Source: Smittium culicis | Lineage: Eukaryota; Kickxellomycota; Harpellomycetes; Harpellales; Legeriomycetaceae | Reading direction: 5' to 3' | Assembly (NCBI GenBank): GCA_001970855.1 | Contig: LSSN01000075.1 | Coordinates: forward strand, 1 to 12,963 | DNA: 12,963 nucleotides | Shown here: positions 1 through 9,610 of the stretch, in pieces | How the letters are laid out: each line of letters opens with the position of its first letter | How positions within the stretch are numbered: position 1 is the stretch's first letter | The notes under the pieces: generated by a model | Seen by the model: the letters and a program-made list of their open reading frames with translations, nothing else | What the model was told of the DNA's origin: nothing | The model's database searches: none | Position numbers and translations under genes: made by a program

Positions 1-375
1 AATTCTATAACTGGTGATATATCCATCGACGGCCTGATGAATGATTTAATATAAGTATCATGCAATGCCTTGATAAATTCGGAAAACATTGGATGTGCGT
101 CTAGCTCTGCTGGACTATCTGAAATTTGAAGGAGAGCCGATTTATAGTCTTTAATTGAGCCTAATTTCAGCTTTTCTACGGTTTATATTTCCGCCAGATA
201 GTTTATTATTTGAGGCGTGGAAATGGAAGTGGATATCTCGTTTGATATCCGCCAGTCTAGAAAGAATTGGTGGATAGAACAGTACCTGAACCTACAAGAG
301 ACAAGTCACTCATTGGAAACGATAAACTCAATGGCTTTAGTGCTGATACCTTTAGTTTCGAGGAAATTCTTCTGA
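1..375 (-). pseudogene. Tyrosine recombinase fragment of the DIRS-like element (N-terminal, core-binding part)
   Basis: The minus-strand translation gives blocks typical of the N-terminal SAM-like core-binding part of DIRS recombinases. They run TKGISTKAIEFIVSNE (about 353-306), then FLDWRISNEIS, TPQIINYLAE, LGSIKDYKSALLQISD and FSEFIKALHDTYIKSFIR, ending at DISPVIEF at the window edge. In-frame stops follow SNE and LAEI, and a frame change lies between SNE and FLDW, so it is a pseudogene. The catalytic Arg-His-Arg-Tyr half would lie to the left of position 1 and cannot be assessed. The junction with the preceding RNase H reading frame is in the 370-430 region, next to an 11-T run (402-412) on the plus strand, where the frame is lost. 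The assignment rests on the pattern and on its position downstream of RNase H. Confidence 0.8.
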
Positions 376-429
376 TATTTATGATCATCAAGCTCCAATT
401 CTTTTTTTTTTTCTGAGAGCGGTGACTTT

Positions 430-2300
430 CCGCTTTTCGGGTCTGTCTCGGCACCAGTTGTTTGAAGAAGCAGTGGCTGTGAGTTTGATAGCGCCATCAT
501 TTCTTGGAAACAGATTGCAAATTTCCACATTGTAGCCACTACAGAAATTGCGACTCGCTCGCAATAGAACTTCTGAACTATTTGAGAAATAATATTCCTG
601 GAAATACAGCAATCCAGATTGGTGAATCTTGTCCACTTGTGGTTCAGAGAATTCTGGACAAGAGATTTGTTCCCCGGAAATAACCAGTAGTATTGATCTA
701 ACTTCCTGTTCCATGGACGATGCAAAAAGTTTGACGTTTTGAGGTCCATACTGAAAGTTCAGCACTGAGAATATCCCATGAAATAAAGTCCATTCGATTT
801 GACTTGTCAGTATGCTGGGTGGGTCCTATTGATTTAGTACAGATGGTAAATAAACCACTTGCGAGTGTGTATTGGTCTTGATGCAGTGAGTAATATCTTT
901 TTTTTTTAACTCCTGCAGTTCCTGGAAGGTTGTATTCCCAAATTTATTGGCATAGAAGAGTGTGAATTTGTTATCTGACTAGACTAAAACTGATTGACCC
1001 ACCACGCTCTATAGCTTCAGTGCATACAACAACATCAAAAGTTCTTTTGTGATAATATGCAGTCTCGCAACCTTACGGTTCCATATACCTGATTAAGAGC
1101 GGTTTCCTACTACTACTACTTCCCAAGCTGAGTCGCTGGATTCGGTAAATATCTTCAGCTCTGGTGTCTCACGCAAGAGCGAGTGGTATTTCCACAATGT
1201 TAGCTAGTTCTTCCAGAAGGACGGACTCTTTATTTCCGGTTTCGTCAGTGCCACTATCTATTTATGTGAGTTCATTTTGGACAGAGCTCGTTTTTTAAGC
1301 TCTAACAGTCAACGCAGCATTAGTTTTCGAGGAAGAAGGGTGACAAAAAAACGACTGTACCTTGCCTATGAATCTTGGCAGAAATCTCAATTCCGTCTGT
1401 CCAGAGATAAGGTATCTGCTGGCTTTGTTTCAAGGATGCCATAATTTGGTTAAAGGAACTTTGCGGAACATTTCCCTGGTGTGGATCGCCATTCCTAGGC
1501 GGTAAATCGGCCGAGAGGGTGCATTCGACGATTTCTCGGAAATGAGGCTGAATCCAAGTTCCAAGAGCTTGAAATAGATTAGGTGGTGTTTTTTTCGCAA
1601 AAATTCTTAGATTCTCCCATAATCATAATTTCTTTGAGGTATAAAGAGTTTCATATTCCTTTCTACCTGGCTCATTCTAGAAATGGGCGAAGGATCTTCG
1701 TTAAGACCAACGGGTTCAGTGATAGTCCGAATTTCAGGATGCGGGACTAGAAGTAACGGCCGTTCCAATGATATCGGAGGTGCTTTTTGTACTGCTTTAA
1801 ATCAAGACGTGATTGAAGGAGACCTGTGGGTTTATTGAAGCCAGGAAATTCTTCAGACGGTCAATTTGGGAGATTGGACTCAGAGTATTCATAATGAAAT
1901 ACTGCTTTTCAACGAGTAAGTTGACCTTGCAGAGGTCCAAAACTGCTCTGAGTCATCCAGTCTTTTTTTGGATCGTGAACGGCTGGATTTAGAAGCCTAT
2001 TACTTCGGGCCTATGCCAAGTAACTCAAGTTTCGAAAGCTTCCAAAAGAACACCTTTCTAATTGAAGCAGCCCCAGAATAGATTCCGTCACAGGCGAAAA
2101 TTTGATCTTCGGCCAAATTTTCGTATCGAAAAACCTCAATCATAGTGCACGAGAGTGGGTTTTCTTGAAGGAGATTCTGAATACCTTCTCTAATATGTTC
2201 TGAACCTATCGGATTCCCGTCGGTTTGAAACACGTTAGTTTGGATATAAATATTCGAACACCCAATGGGGTTCGATTCTGAGCTTCTACTGAGGCTCCCC
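430..2300 (-). pseudogene. DIRS-like pol: reverse transcriptase and RNase H, inactivated
   Basis: Starting from the right, a linker of about 100 residues (2302-2000) leads into the reverse transcriptase. It shows FTIQKKTG (1979-1956), an in-frame TGA (1955-1953), then LRAVLDLCKVN and EKQYFIMNTL. The motif-A-like LDLK (catalytic Asp codon 1803-1801) is joined directly to QYKKHLRYHWNGRYF, so the residues normally between them appear to be missing. A TAG follows (1749-1747), then FGLSLNPLVLTKILRPF. The YxDD box reads YLKEIMIMGES, with Lys-Glu at 1635-1630 in place of Asp-Asp. A PRFIGKVQS segment follows. The RNase H and connection part carries FTLFYANKFGNTTFQELQEL (about 975-915) and YGPQNVKLFASSMEQ, ending with a region rich in frameshifts at 430-760. 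All of these are standard DIRS reverse transcriptase/RNase H blocks. The copy is dead because of stops, frameshifts, the internal loss and the changed catalytic pair. Confidence 0.9.
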
Positions 2301-2309
2301 ACGCGAAAA

Positions 2310-2980
2310 TTTGATTTTTAGTCGGTAGTTATATGTGTGCTAGTTTCGACGAAGATTGTAGCTGTGCCACTCAGCGTTGTAGCAAATTTTCTGCTACTCG
2401 AATCTTTGTTGATCGAATTCCGCTAGAGATTGAAAAAGGGGTGAAAACGTTGATGTATCGCATCAGTTTTTTTTTTTTTTTTTGCTGCGAGAGCTTAAGC
2501 CTCTTGATCTATCAGTGGCTTGAAATTTGATTCAAAACGCTGACTTGGCTTTCCAGGAGGACCCAATCCTTTGTGAAAGTTGTCTAACATTAATTGGTTC
2601 ACATTTTTGGCAAGTCAGACAATAGTGCTCTTGTCGTACTGAAGAAGAGAATATCTGAATTTTGGAAGGAGTCCATTCCTTTTATTTCCAGGATTCGGCG
2701 ATTGAAATAGTAGTCAATTGGCCAATTTGCTTATTCCAGGGCTAACTGTATTCTATAGAGGGAAGAAAAAAATTTCTTTATTGTGCTCGACGCTTTATCA
2801 TTCTATGCATGCGGAGTTGATTTCATCGAAATAAAATTGATGTAATAGTGGATTTTAATCTTGCTCTCGTCTTGTGTCAAAGGTGATCAGAAAAAGTGTT
2901 TTTCGATAGATGAAAGCGCTTCAGTTAGCTCTGGATAAACTTTAAGGTCTTTAATAGGTATCATTGTTGAAATTAATAGG
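2310..2980 (-). pseudogene. Gag-like segment of the DIRS-like element
   Basis: From an ATG at 2964 the minus strand reads in one frame for about 120 codons, broken only by stops at 2889-2887, 2805-2803, 2733-2731 and 2601-2599. Recognisable blocks are YPELTEALSSIEKHFF, NDKASSTIKKFFSSLYRIQL, ANWPIDYYFNRRILEIKG and TTRALLSDLPKM. The frame then shifts to MLDNFHKGLGPPGKPSQ and KPLIDQEA, followed by an A-run of 17 (plus-strand T run 2467-2483) that destroys the frame again. These blocks resemble, from memory, the first open reading frame of DIRS-type elements in zygomycete fungi. No enzymatic motif is visible, and the capsid-like role is inferred from its position ahead of the reverse transcriptase. 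The exact ends are uncertain, and an upstream ATG near 3092 is followed quickly by stops. Confidence 0.7.
2467..2483. repeat. 17-bp T homopolymer (A-run on the gag coding strand)
   Basis: An uninterrupted T run sits where the gag-like frame should read a short lysine stretch. It is the longest homopolymer in the element. Similar shorter runs at 402-412 and 898-907 also coincide with lost frames, which suggests replication slippage at lysine codons during decay. Confidence 0.95.
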
Positions 2981-3089
2981 TCCTCTGACTTATTTTTGCT
3001 CTAAATTTCACATTGGAGTTACTGTACTAGTTCGTTAATACACGGATTTAGTCTTGGAATGCGGGTGCTTAGGCTTCAGTAAATTTTTC

Positions 3090-3700
3090 CATCGTTAAGT
3101 ATTTTTGAAGAAAACATAATTTTAAATATTCATAAGTATAAAAATTTAAATTTGAAAATACTTATGCTGGTATAGACCTTTGATAAAGAAGGATTGATGA
3201 AAAGTACACCAACGTGTAATTTAGATTAAATAATATAAAAAATTTATTATTTAATTTTATTCACTTTATTTTTATTAGTTTATAATTTTCTGTCTGGTTT
3301 TATCCAGTGAGATAGTAACACTTAATATTTCTTCTCCCTAAAGTATAATATAGCACATTCAAAAATAGCCGAGTAAACTAATAATTTCATATTGTATCAA
3401 CTCAGGACAGGCGGTACCTTTTTATTCTGAGTTTTTAATTGACAATATTAATTTAATAAAATTAATGTTTGCGCCAGTAATTCTTTTTGATGTTATTTTT
3501 TAGCATGATCTAAAAGTATAAATAACTAATATTAGTAGGAAAATTATATTAGAAATTGTTGAGCTCCTCAAAACAGTCTTCCACATTAGAAATTTTATAC
3601 AAAATAAAATAAGATAAAATATATTTGTCAAAGTTTAGTTTTTAACTAAAAATAAGATTATCACCAGTATTTAAACATTATAAAAAAATAATAAATAAAA
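3090..3700. other. AT-rich intergenic stretch, no gene seen
   Basis: This stretch lies between the retrotransposon remnant and the 3' end of the P450 gene. I find no coding signal in either strand. It contains an inverted repeat at 3131-3166 and a short hairpin at 3634-3650 (TTTAGTT / AACTAAA with a 3-nt loop) about 50 nt past the P450 stop. On the minus strand an AATAAA occurs at 3270-3265, but in DNA this AT-rich that is weak evidence for a polyadenylation signal. Confidence 0.6.
3131..3166. repeat. Inverted repeat at the edge of the retrotransposon block
   Basis: CATAAGTAT (3131-3139) is perfectly mirrored by ATACTTATG (3158-3166). Between them lies the self-complementary AAATTTAAATTT. 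It stands close to where base composition drops from the retrotransposon remnant into very AT-rich DNA. It could be an old element end or chance in AT-rich sequence. Confidence 0.6.
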
Positions 3701-6111
3701 CTAATCCGAATTTAGATAGAAAAAGCTCGTTCTATCATGTCTTTTTAAACAAAAGGACATGTCTTTAGGGTAAACTGTTATACAGTTTTTGTATCCTGGG
3801 TGCACCGTCTGTTCTTTATTTGGATTTTTGAAAATAACGTAGTTTCTAATGATTGTTGAGAGTATTAGCTTCATTTGATATGCTGCGTATATAGAGTAGC
3901 TACATCCATCCCTGATTACATATAATTATTTTGAATACAGTTAAATCGAAGATTAAAGATAATTAAAACGGCTTAATAAATTTTATAGTAAATATTCTAT
4001 ATAAAAATATCATTACTTTTTAAGGCCCCATAAATATAGGTTTTTGCTATTATCCTAAAATAATAAGATAAAAAAAATGAAAATAATTTCATAAATGAAC
4101 TATGTAGTATATAGCTATTAACAATTTTGGAATTAAACCTTTAGCTCTCTTTTATCATTTATATGGCGTTCCGGAACAAACTCATTCGCATCATCTCCGA
4201 AAATGGTTTTATTTCTAAAATTCGAGAAAGAATTTAGCGAGATAACAGAACCTTTTTTAACTAGGCATCCATTGGAAATGACAATATCTTGACAGACTTT
4301 GCGATGGATATGGCCTAGATAAAAAAAAAAGAGGATATTTACCAATTAAAAAAAAGAAAATTAAACAGAAAGGGAAAAAAACTAACTCGCAGGGCTTGAG
4401 AGTCGCAAAGATTCGAGGATGACAGAGTCGAGGTATTTCATCTTATCCAGGATGTTTGGGTTTATAGAGTTGCCGAATTTTTCGACTATGGCTTTTTGCT
4501 CATCTAATAGTTTTTTATAAACATAGGGTCTAATAGATATATCTACAATGACGTTTGCTAGTCGTGATGAGCTTATCAAAGATAGCAGCCTGAACAACAA
4601 AAGATAAGTTGAAGAAACTCTATAGGCACTTTCACCATCAAAAAATTCAGGAAAATCATTATACATGTCTATGCAATCCTATAGGAAATATGCAGTTGTT
4701 AACTATAAAAAAGATAAATTAAAGTAATTACAGAAACGTTATTTTTATCAAAGAAAGGGAACGTCTCTATTTACATATAATTTTCTTTTTTGCGGGCTGT
4801 TATTTTTTCGCCTTTTAGACTCCATGTCTATATACTCGTATAAGTAATTAACACTTCTTCGCGCTTTGAAAATAGCAGGGATATTTCTATAAAATAAAGA
4901 TTATCTTTTCATTTAGGCTCATTCAATTGGTTTTTTTATTATATTATGGCTTATTTTTTACAATATATGCTTTAATATTGAAGGTGTAGAAATCTTGTGA
5001 ATTTCGCTTTCCATATATTTTTTGATCACATTTTTCAATTTTTCGCTTTTATTTGAATTCTAAAAAATGATTTGAAATAAAACAAGCGAGTTAATAATAA
5101 AATACGATATTTTTAGCTAGAAAATTGAAAAACTGCAAAAAAAAAATAAAAAATGAGTAGCTTACAGGTCCAAATACTTTTATCATCGCTATAAAAAATA
5201 AATTAATTTATTACTGTAATAATATATAACCATATCGAAGTTTTTAGAGTGTATTAAATAATATAATTACCATTTTTTGTTAAAACATAGTTGAAAAAAT
5301 CGTTTGCATTTTCAATTTTGACAGTTTCTAACGATAAATCAATTATGAGAAGTTTTTTACAAATAATACATATTATTTAAGGTATTAATAGACACGTACT
5401 AAAGATAGATTCTTTTGAGCCATACTTATAAACATACTTTGAAATGTAAATTCTAAAAGGTTCCAGCTCAGATGAGATTACATGATTCAGCCATAGGTTA
5501 GAGAACACATTTGACATTTTTGAAATAATGTCCACAAAAATAGTGGGGAAAAAAAACAACGAAACTGCTGAGCTCGTAGTCTATGTTCATTGAAGTAAGC
5601 AGGCAGTATTATTTTTATAAAAAGGATAGTTGGTAGTTGTAATACTTTTTTTTAATGTTTGGAAGATATTATTATAATTTACGGTTGATCTTCCATTGTA
5701 ATCGTTAAGTATATTCACAGGATAACTAAAGTATTCTTGTATAAACTTATTTCCAAAAAGGTATCCATTGTGAAGCTTTATTATTCCATCTTCCTAATGG
5801 GAAAAAAATATAATGAAAAAGATGTATTTATATAATCAATCATATAATACCCTTTCTAGCGAATTTGAGATTTTATTTGGAGATTCGTAGTCTGAAATAT
5901 CTTTAAAGGATATCTTTTCGGCGTGTACCGGCTATAAAACATATTTTTAGATAATAAATTAATAGTATTTCAAAGTATATTTACTGTTTATACGTGAACT
6001 ATATACCTTATTATACACTGGAACCAAAATAGAGATAATATATTTTTTTAGTAAATTTGTGAATATTATCATTAAAGCTAATAAAGCAAATGATAAAACC
6101 AGGGCGTGCAT
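3701..6111 (-). CDS. Cytochrome P450 monooxygenase, 14 exons, with atypical heme-binding loop
   Basis: A microsomal-type fungal P450, expected to use heme and a P450 reductase to oxidise a small hydrophobic substrate. I assembled these exons: 6111-6007, 5931-5851, 5793-5646, 5567-5400, 5327-5271, 5188-5166, 5132-5106, 5059-4962, 4886-4775, 4678-4665, 4589-4387, 4314-4139, 4054-4017 and 3911-3701. All introns are GT...AG, 46-105 nt. All phases agree, giving 1461 nt and 486 residues, normal for the family. Residues 1-31 form a hydrophobic membrane anchor. The I-helix region is about 280-296 (LSLISSS, without the usual acid-Thr pair). ExxR is Glu337-Arg340 (ESLR), PERH is 393-396, and the heme ligand is Cys420 in WGLKKDGCSYSIYAAYQMK. 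Only the cysteine and the first glycine of the FGxGxRxCxG consensus remain. The region between the B and C helices is short. The overall pattern (IVDISIRPYVYKKLLDEQ, KMKYLDSVILESLRL) recalls ent-kaurene-oxidase-like fungal P450s. The subfamily and substrate cannot be told. Exons of 14, 23 and 27 nt and the splice at 5645/5568 are the least certain parts. It may be a functional gene or a recently degenerating one. Confidence 0.87.
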
Positions 6112-6197
6112 TTTCAAAAAATTTAAAATAGTAAAAATTTGTAAGAAGTAGATAGTCTTAATTAATTTTCTTTATATCTACTGATACAAATTGCTCT

Positions 6198-6205
6198 CTT
6201 ATATA
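6198..6205 (-). promoter_or_regulatory. Possible TATA box of the P450 gene
   Basis: The minus strand reads TATATAAG here, about 90 bp upstream of the ATG at 6111, which is a plausible distance for a fungal core promoter. Such strings arise easily by chance in DNA this AT-rich, so this is only a candidate. Confidence 0.25.
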
Positions 6206-7174
6206 ATATTAGATTTAATGGTTTTGAGGAGTATAGAAATATAGATCTAAATATTCTCTGGTTTTTTATAGTGAAATATTTGTAAAATTTTGATGGCAGA
6301 AATTTTAATACTAAAAATTTTAAAAATTATTAACTTACACTGATAATTATTTTTATTCGGAATTTTTAAAACTAATGTCTTGAAAAAAAGTCCACTCTTA
6401 AACAAATCTTTCATATATTAACCTTTTCAGTTGTGAAACCCAACTTTTTAACTTCAAATATTCATAAATAATCTTCAAAAATAGCTTAGTACAAAGTTAT
6501 CAATTTAACAGCATACTCGGAAAAGCGAGACTTTTTACTATAAAAATTTCCCCACTTGCTAGCTTATAATTATATATTCTAATAGAAAATATTGCCAATT
6601 AGATAATGATAAATCAAATAGATTTATATAATCCACGAATCGAAATAAACTTCTACTATCAAAAGCTAGGCTCCTCAATAGTGAATCTCAAATTTTATAT
6701 AAATTAAATATTAATCTATCATGTAAATAGTGACAAATGGTATTATAATTTAATATATAGGACATTCTTTTGAGGAACGAAACTTTTTCAATTAAATTGC
6801 TCTTTCACCTCAAAATTTTTTTGGTTTTTAAATTCAATTAGAGTAGATTGTCATATTTATTAAATATTTTAACCAATAGATCCACATAATTATTATTAGC
6901 AATTAAAACTCCAACAAAAATATGTTTCTATCACCCTAAGAATCTCCTATATAATTATTTTCTATTAATTTACATATATAGGCGATACTCCAATACAGTA
7001 AAAATGAACATTTCCCTCTGATAGTTTTGTATATAACCTGTAAAAATCATTAAAGTTATGTGGATAATATTGGCTGATCAAGCTCATCGTTCACTTAAAG
7101 CATATATCACCACTTATTTGGTAGAATATACGCAAGATTATTTCTATGAACAATCTTTTCTATAAAAAACTCTC

Positions 7175-7194
7175 TAATCATAAGCTTATGATTA
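7175..7194. repeat. 20-bp perfect palindrome
   Basis: TAATCATAAGCTTATGATTA reads the same on both strands, with no loop. It could be a protein-binding site, the centre of an old inverted repeat, or chance. It falls inside the weak possible miniature-element copy at about 7130-7310. Confidence 0.9.
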
Positions 7195-7706
7195 ATTTTT
7201 TCATTGTATTATTAAATAATATCGATTAGAATAGCACTCGGTCAATAGCATTTTCTAATTGGTAATAATAAATGATATTTGTAAGAGAAAAAAAACACCG
7301 TTCCTCTAAACTATTTTTCACATTTGATAAAATTATCAAAATGAAGTTGAATTTCTCAATAAAATTTATAATTAAAAGTACTTAATACAGCAAGAGCTAG
7401 AAGTGGTATATTTAGTAAATCAGTAGCTAAAATCAATTTGCTCGAACCTAACATTGTAGCACAAAAGGCAAATGAATATTATATCCGATAAATTAAGCAT
7501 AAGGCTTGATACATATAATATACAAATCGTGGGGAAATAGCTTTTTCAAGTTTATAATATAATCAGGACAATTGTAAAAAAAAATTATTCGTATAAATAA
7601 AATTACATAAAAACCATAAGATATCAACTAGGTCAAAATTTTATTAGCTATACATTCAAAATATAGTCCATTCGTAACATTACAAATAACTACTATGCTC
7701 GGATTA

Positions 7707-7900
7707 TTAAGGCTCCTAGGGGTAGCTCAAAAACCAATTGTATCAAAATTATCAATAAATCCGAAATTCTTAAAAGAGGAATTTTTTTAATCAGAAATTA
7801 TTAGTCCCAATGTAAACTAAATAGTGCTATTGGCTTTAATAAGTATTCTAATCAATATAATTTTCTTGAGGAATTTAAAAATAAAAAAATAACTGATTAA
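7707..7900 (+). mobile_element. TTAA-flanked miniature element, degenerate copy
   Basis: Starts at TTAA (7707-7710) followed by GGCTCCTAGGGGTAGCTC, and ends at TTAA (7897-7900), 194 bp in all, the same size as the other copies. The internal CCAATTGTATCAAAATTATC matches the corresponding stretch next to the end at 10789 and, less closely, the copy at 8443. The downstream TAAATCCGAA corresponds to the TTAATTCCGA of better copies. The left terminus has drifted from CCCTTTC, and the right terminus is poorly conserved. It has no coding capacity. Strand is given with the GGGCGGTAG-type end as the start. Confidence 0.5.
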
Positions 7901-8442
7901 AGTTTATATAGAAAAAATACTGCTCCTAATAATAGTATCAAATATAATTAGAAAAACCAATAAAATATATCCTATTTGCGGATCAAATATAACCATTAAT
8001 AGTATTATACCTGATTGATACTCAATAAAATAGCCCAAGGACACAACGCAGTTATAAGATCATTTATGACAGAGGTTTCCCAAGTTTTTTTAATTATCAT
8101 AGCCCTGAATTTTAATTTAGTGTTATATTAATCTAAATTACCAAATAAAAGTGAAAAGAAGTTCTCTAGGATTTGCAGATACTAACTATGAATTGAATTT
8201 CTTAGTAGTAATTATCATTATATTTTTTCTGAGATAATTTATTAACTTAAAATCTAAAAATACCATAATATTAATTAAATTAGTGTATATAAAAAAAAAA
8301 ACTATCGCTAGCGGAAATTATGTTAAAAGAGATAACGAAATTCTATTAAATATTTCTTTTAAAAGTGGCTACTTATCAAAAGATTACTTTAAATGGTGAA
8401 TATAATATTAAGAATACTCAAGCGGTCAACCAATAGCTTTAA
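7901..8442. other. AT-rich stretch, nothing recognised
   Basis: Between two miniature-element copies. Both strands are full of stops and no RNA gene or repeat could be identified. Confidence 0.5.
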
Positions 8443-8635
8443 TTAGCTCTTTCATGGGCGGCAGACTCGAGATGATCTACCAAATGCAGCCAATTGTATT
8501 AAATAATTTTAATTTAGTTCCAAGGTTCATTAAATTATCATTATTTATAAGTATAAGCACAAACAATATCAAAATTTTAAATCATAAATAAATCAAATGA
8601 TTTATTTTGCGAAAATAGTTGAATTGAAAGGTTAA
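8443..8635 (+). mobile_element. TTAA-type miniature element copy
   Basis: Begins TTAGCTCTTTCATGGGCGG (8443-8461), nearly the same as the reverse complement of the end at 10697-10676 (19 of 22 positions, all differences being transitions). It continues AGCCAATTGTATTAAATAATTTTAAT, parallel to the 10503-10697 copy. The other end reads GTTGAATTGAAAGGTTAA (TTAA 8632-8635), corresponding to GTTGAACGGGAAAGGGTTAA in that copy. Length is 193 bp. It is non-coding and therefore mobilised, if ever, by a transposase from elsewhere. TTAA flanks and CCC-type ends point to the piggyBac superfamily. Confidence 0.68.
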
Positions 8636-9610
8636 ATATGGGAGACTTCACCAGGGAGTGAGTCGTTATCTAACACATTTCTCATGGCTTGGATATTATA
8701 AATAAGTATTACTTTCGATTACTAGTATGTATTAAAAAATAGCTAGTAATATACGTTGAATCAAGCAATTAGAATTATTGTTTAACCATCTTTACCAATT
8801 CTGAGGCAGCTATCTTAAATATATTTTAAAATTGCATTTTATCTTATTGATTAAATAGTTGTTTTCAAACATACAATAAAATATACCTTTTATTGTTTTT
8901 TAATCTCGGAGTTTTATTGGTACGATAACAATAAAATAAAATATGCGGTAAAGTAAACTAAAAAAATAGTAAATTTGGTGCAAGGCATATAAAAACTAAT
9001 ATTCTAATATTAATAAATTCCTCTGCCAATCTACCGGCTGCGTACTAAAGGGACATGGTATCAATATACCAACCGAAAGATCCACCCAGATATTGCTTAT
9101 TTACCTTTTGTTAATTAATTTTTATTATCAGAATTTGACCATTTAATTTTGGTAGCCCAAAAAAAATCTCAGAGCGCCTTTAATGGTTGAATAAATCATA
9201 TTAAATCTGAAAAAGGATTGTTTTGTTTTTAAATTATATTAGAAATAACTATTGAATAAATCACTTGAACAGCCAATTATTTCATCTAATTCGCATTGAT
9301 AAATTTAACGTGCATTAAAATATAATCCGCTCCAAAAAAGAATCTCTAGTATACAAAAATCAGGCAAATAAACTTACTACCCAAATAATAAATTTATTGA
9401 AACACTTTGTAAAACAGTGATAATTAAACTTCCATTTGGGATATTTATAAATCTTAGCTATAAATATTTTTTGTTCAAAATTTCATCCATGAGAGAAACC
9501 TATAAAAAATACTAAATTTCCTATTTAAGCAGTTTTTTATCTATATCTTCATATTTGAAGAATTCATAATGTCTTTATAGTATACAAAAAATATTAATAC
9601 TTTACTTTTG
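8636..9610. other. AT-rich stretch with scattered element-like fragments
   Basis: No gene is supported. Directly after the preceding element, ATATGGGAGACTTCACCAGG (8637-8656) resembles one arm of the 9611-9899 element in reverse orientation. At 9135-9156, TTGACCATTTAATTTTGGTAG resembles a drifted TTAA-family end, and TTTAATCTCGGAG near 8901-8913 resembles its core. These are too weak to delimit as elements. Confidence 0.45.

Larger units (their letters stand above)
1..3090 (-). mobile_element. Decayed DIRS-like tyrosine-recombinase retrotransposon, truncated by window edge
   Basis: Read on the minus strand, this block contains in order a gag-like segment, a reverse transcriptase with RNase H, and the N-terminal part of a tyrosine recombinase. 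That is the gene content of DIRS-type retrotransposons, which integrate with a tyrosine recombinase instead of a DDE integrase. All parts are broken by in-frame stops and frameshifts, and the reverse transcriptase active site is altered, so the copy cannot be active. The block is visibly richer in G and C than the DNA beyond about 3100, which marks its 5' boundary only approximately. The recombinase end, and any terminal repeats there, lie outside the window. The similarity to zygomycete elements is from memory. The element class is supported by motifs in the sequence. Confidence 0.88.
6112..7706. other. AT-rich stretch without a recognisable gene
   Basis: No credible coding sequence on either strand, as every frame is closed by frequent stops. 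It includes the upstream region of the P450 gene, a 20-bp perfect palindrome at 7175-7194, and a lone AAGAATCTCC-type sequence near 6938-6947 resembling the arms of the 9611-9899 element. Around 7130-7310 there is a weak resemblance to the TTAA miniature-element family (ACTCGG followed by ATTTTCTAATTGG and AATAATAA), but the ends cannot be fixed. Confidence 0.55.

Noticed and set aside
2265..2280. tRNA B-box-like GGTTCGATTC
   Set aside because: It lies within the pol-like frame, with no matching A box or cloverleaf around it.
2333..2530. 65-residue plus-strand protein with cysteines
   Set aside because: It lies antisense to the decayed gag-like frame and ends through the T homopolymer, so it is a shadow frame.
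3736..3761. Hairpin CATGTC...GACATG as a regulatory element
   Set aside because: It falls inside the last P450 exon, where the coding sequence explains it. A six-base stem with an AT-rich extension is not remarkable.
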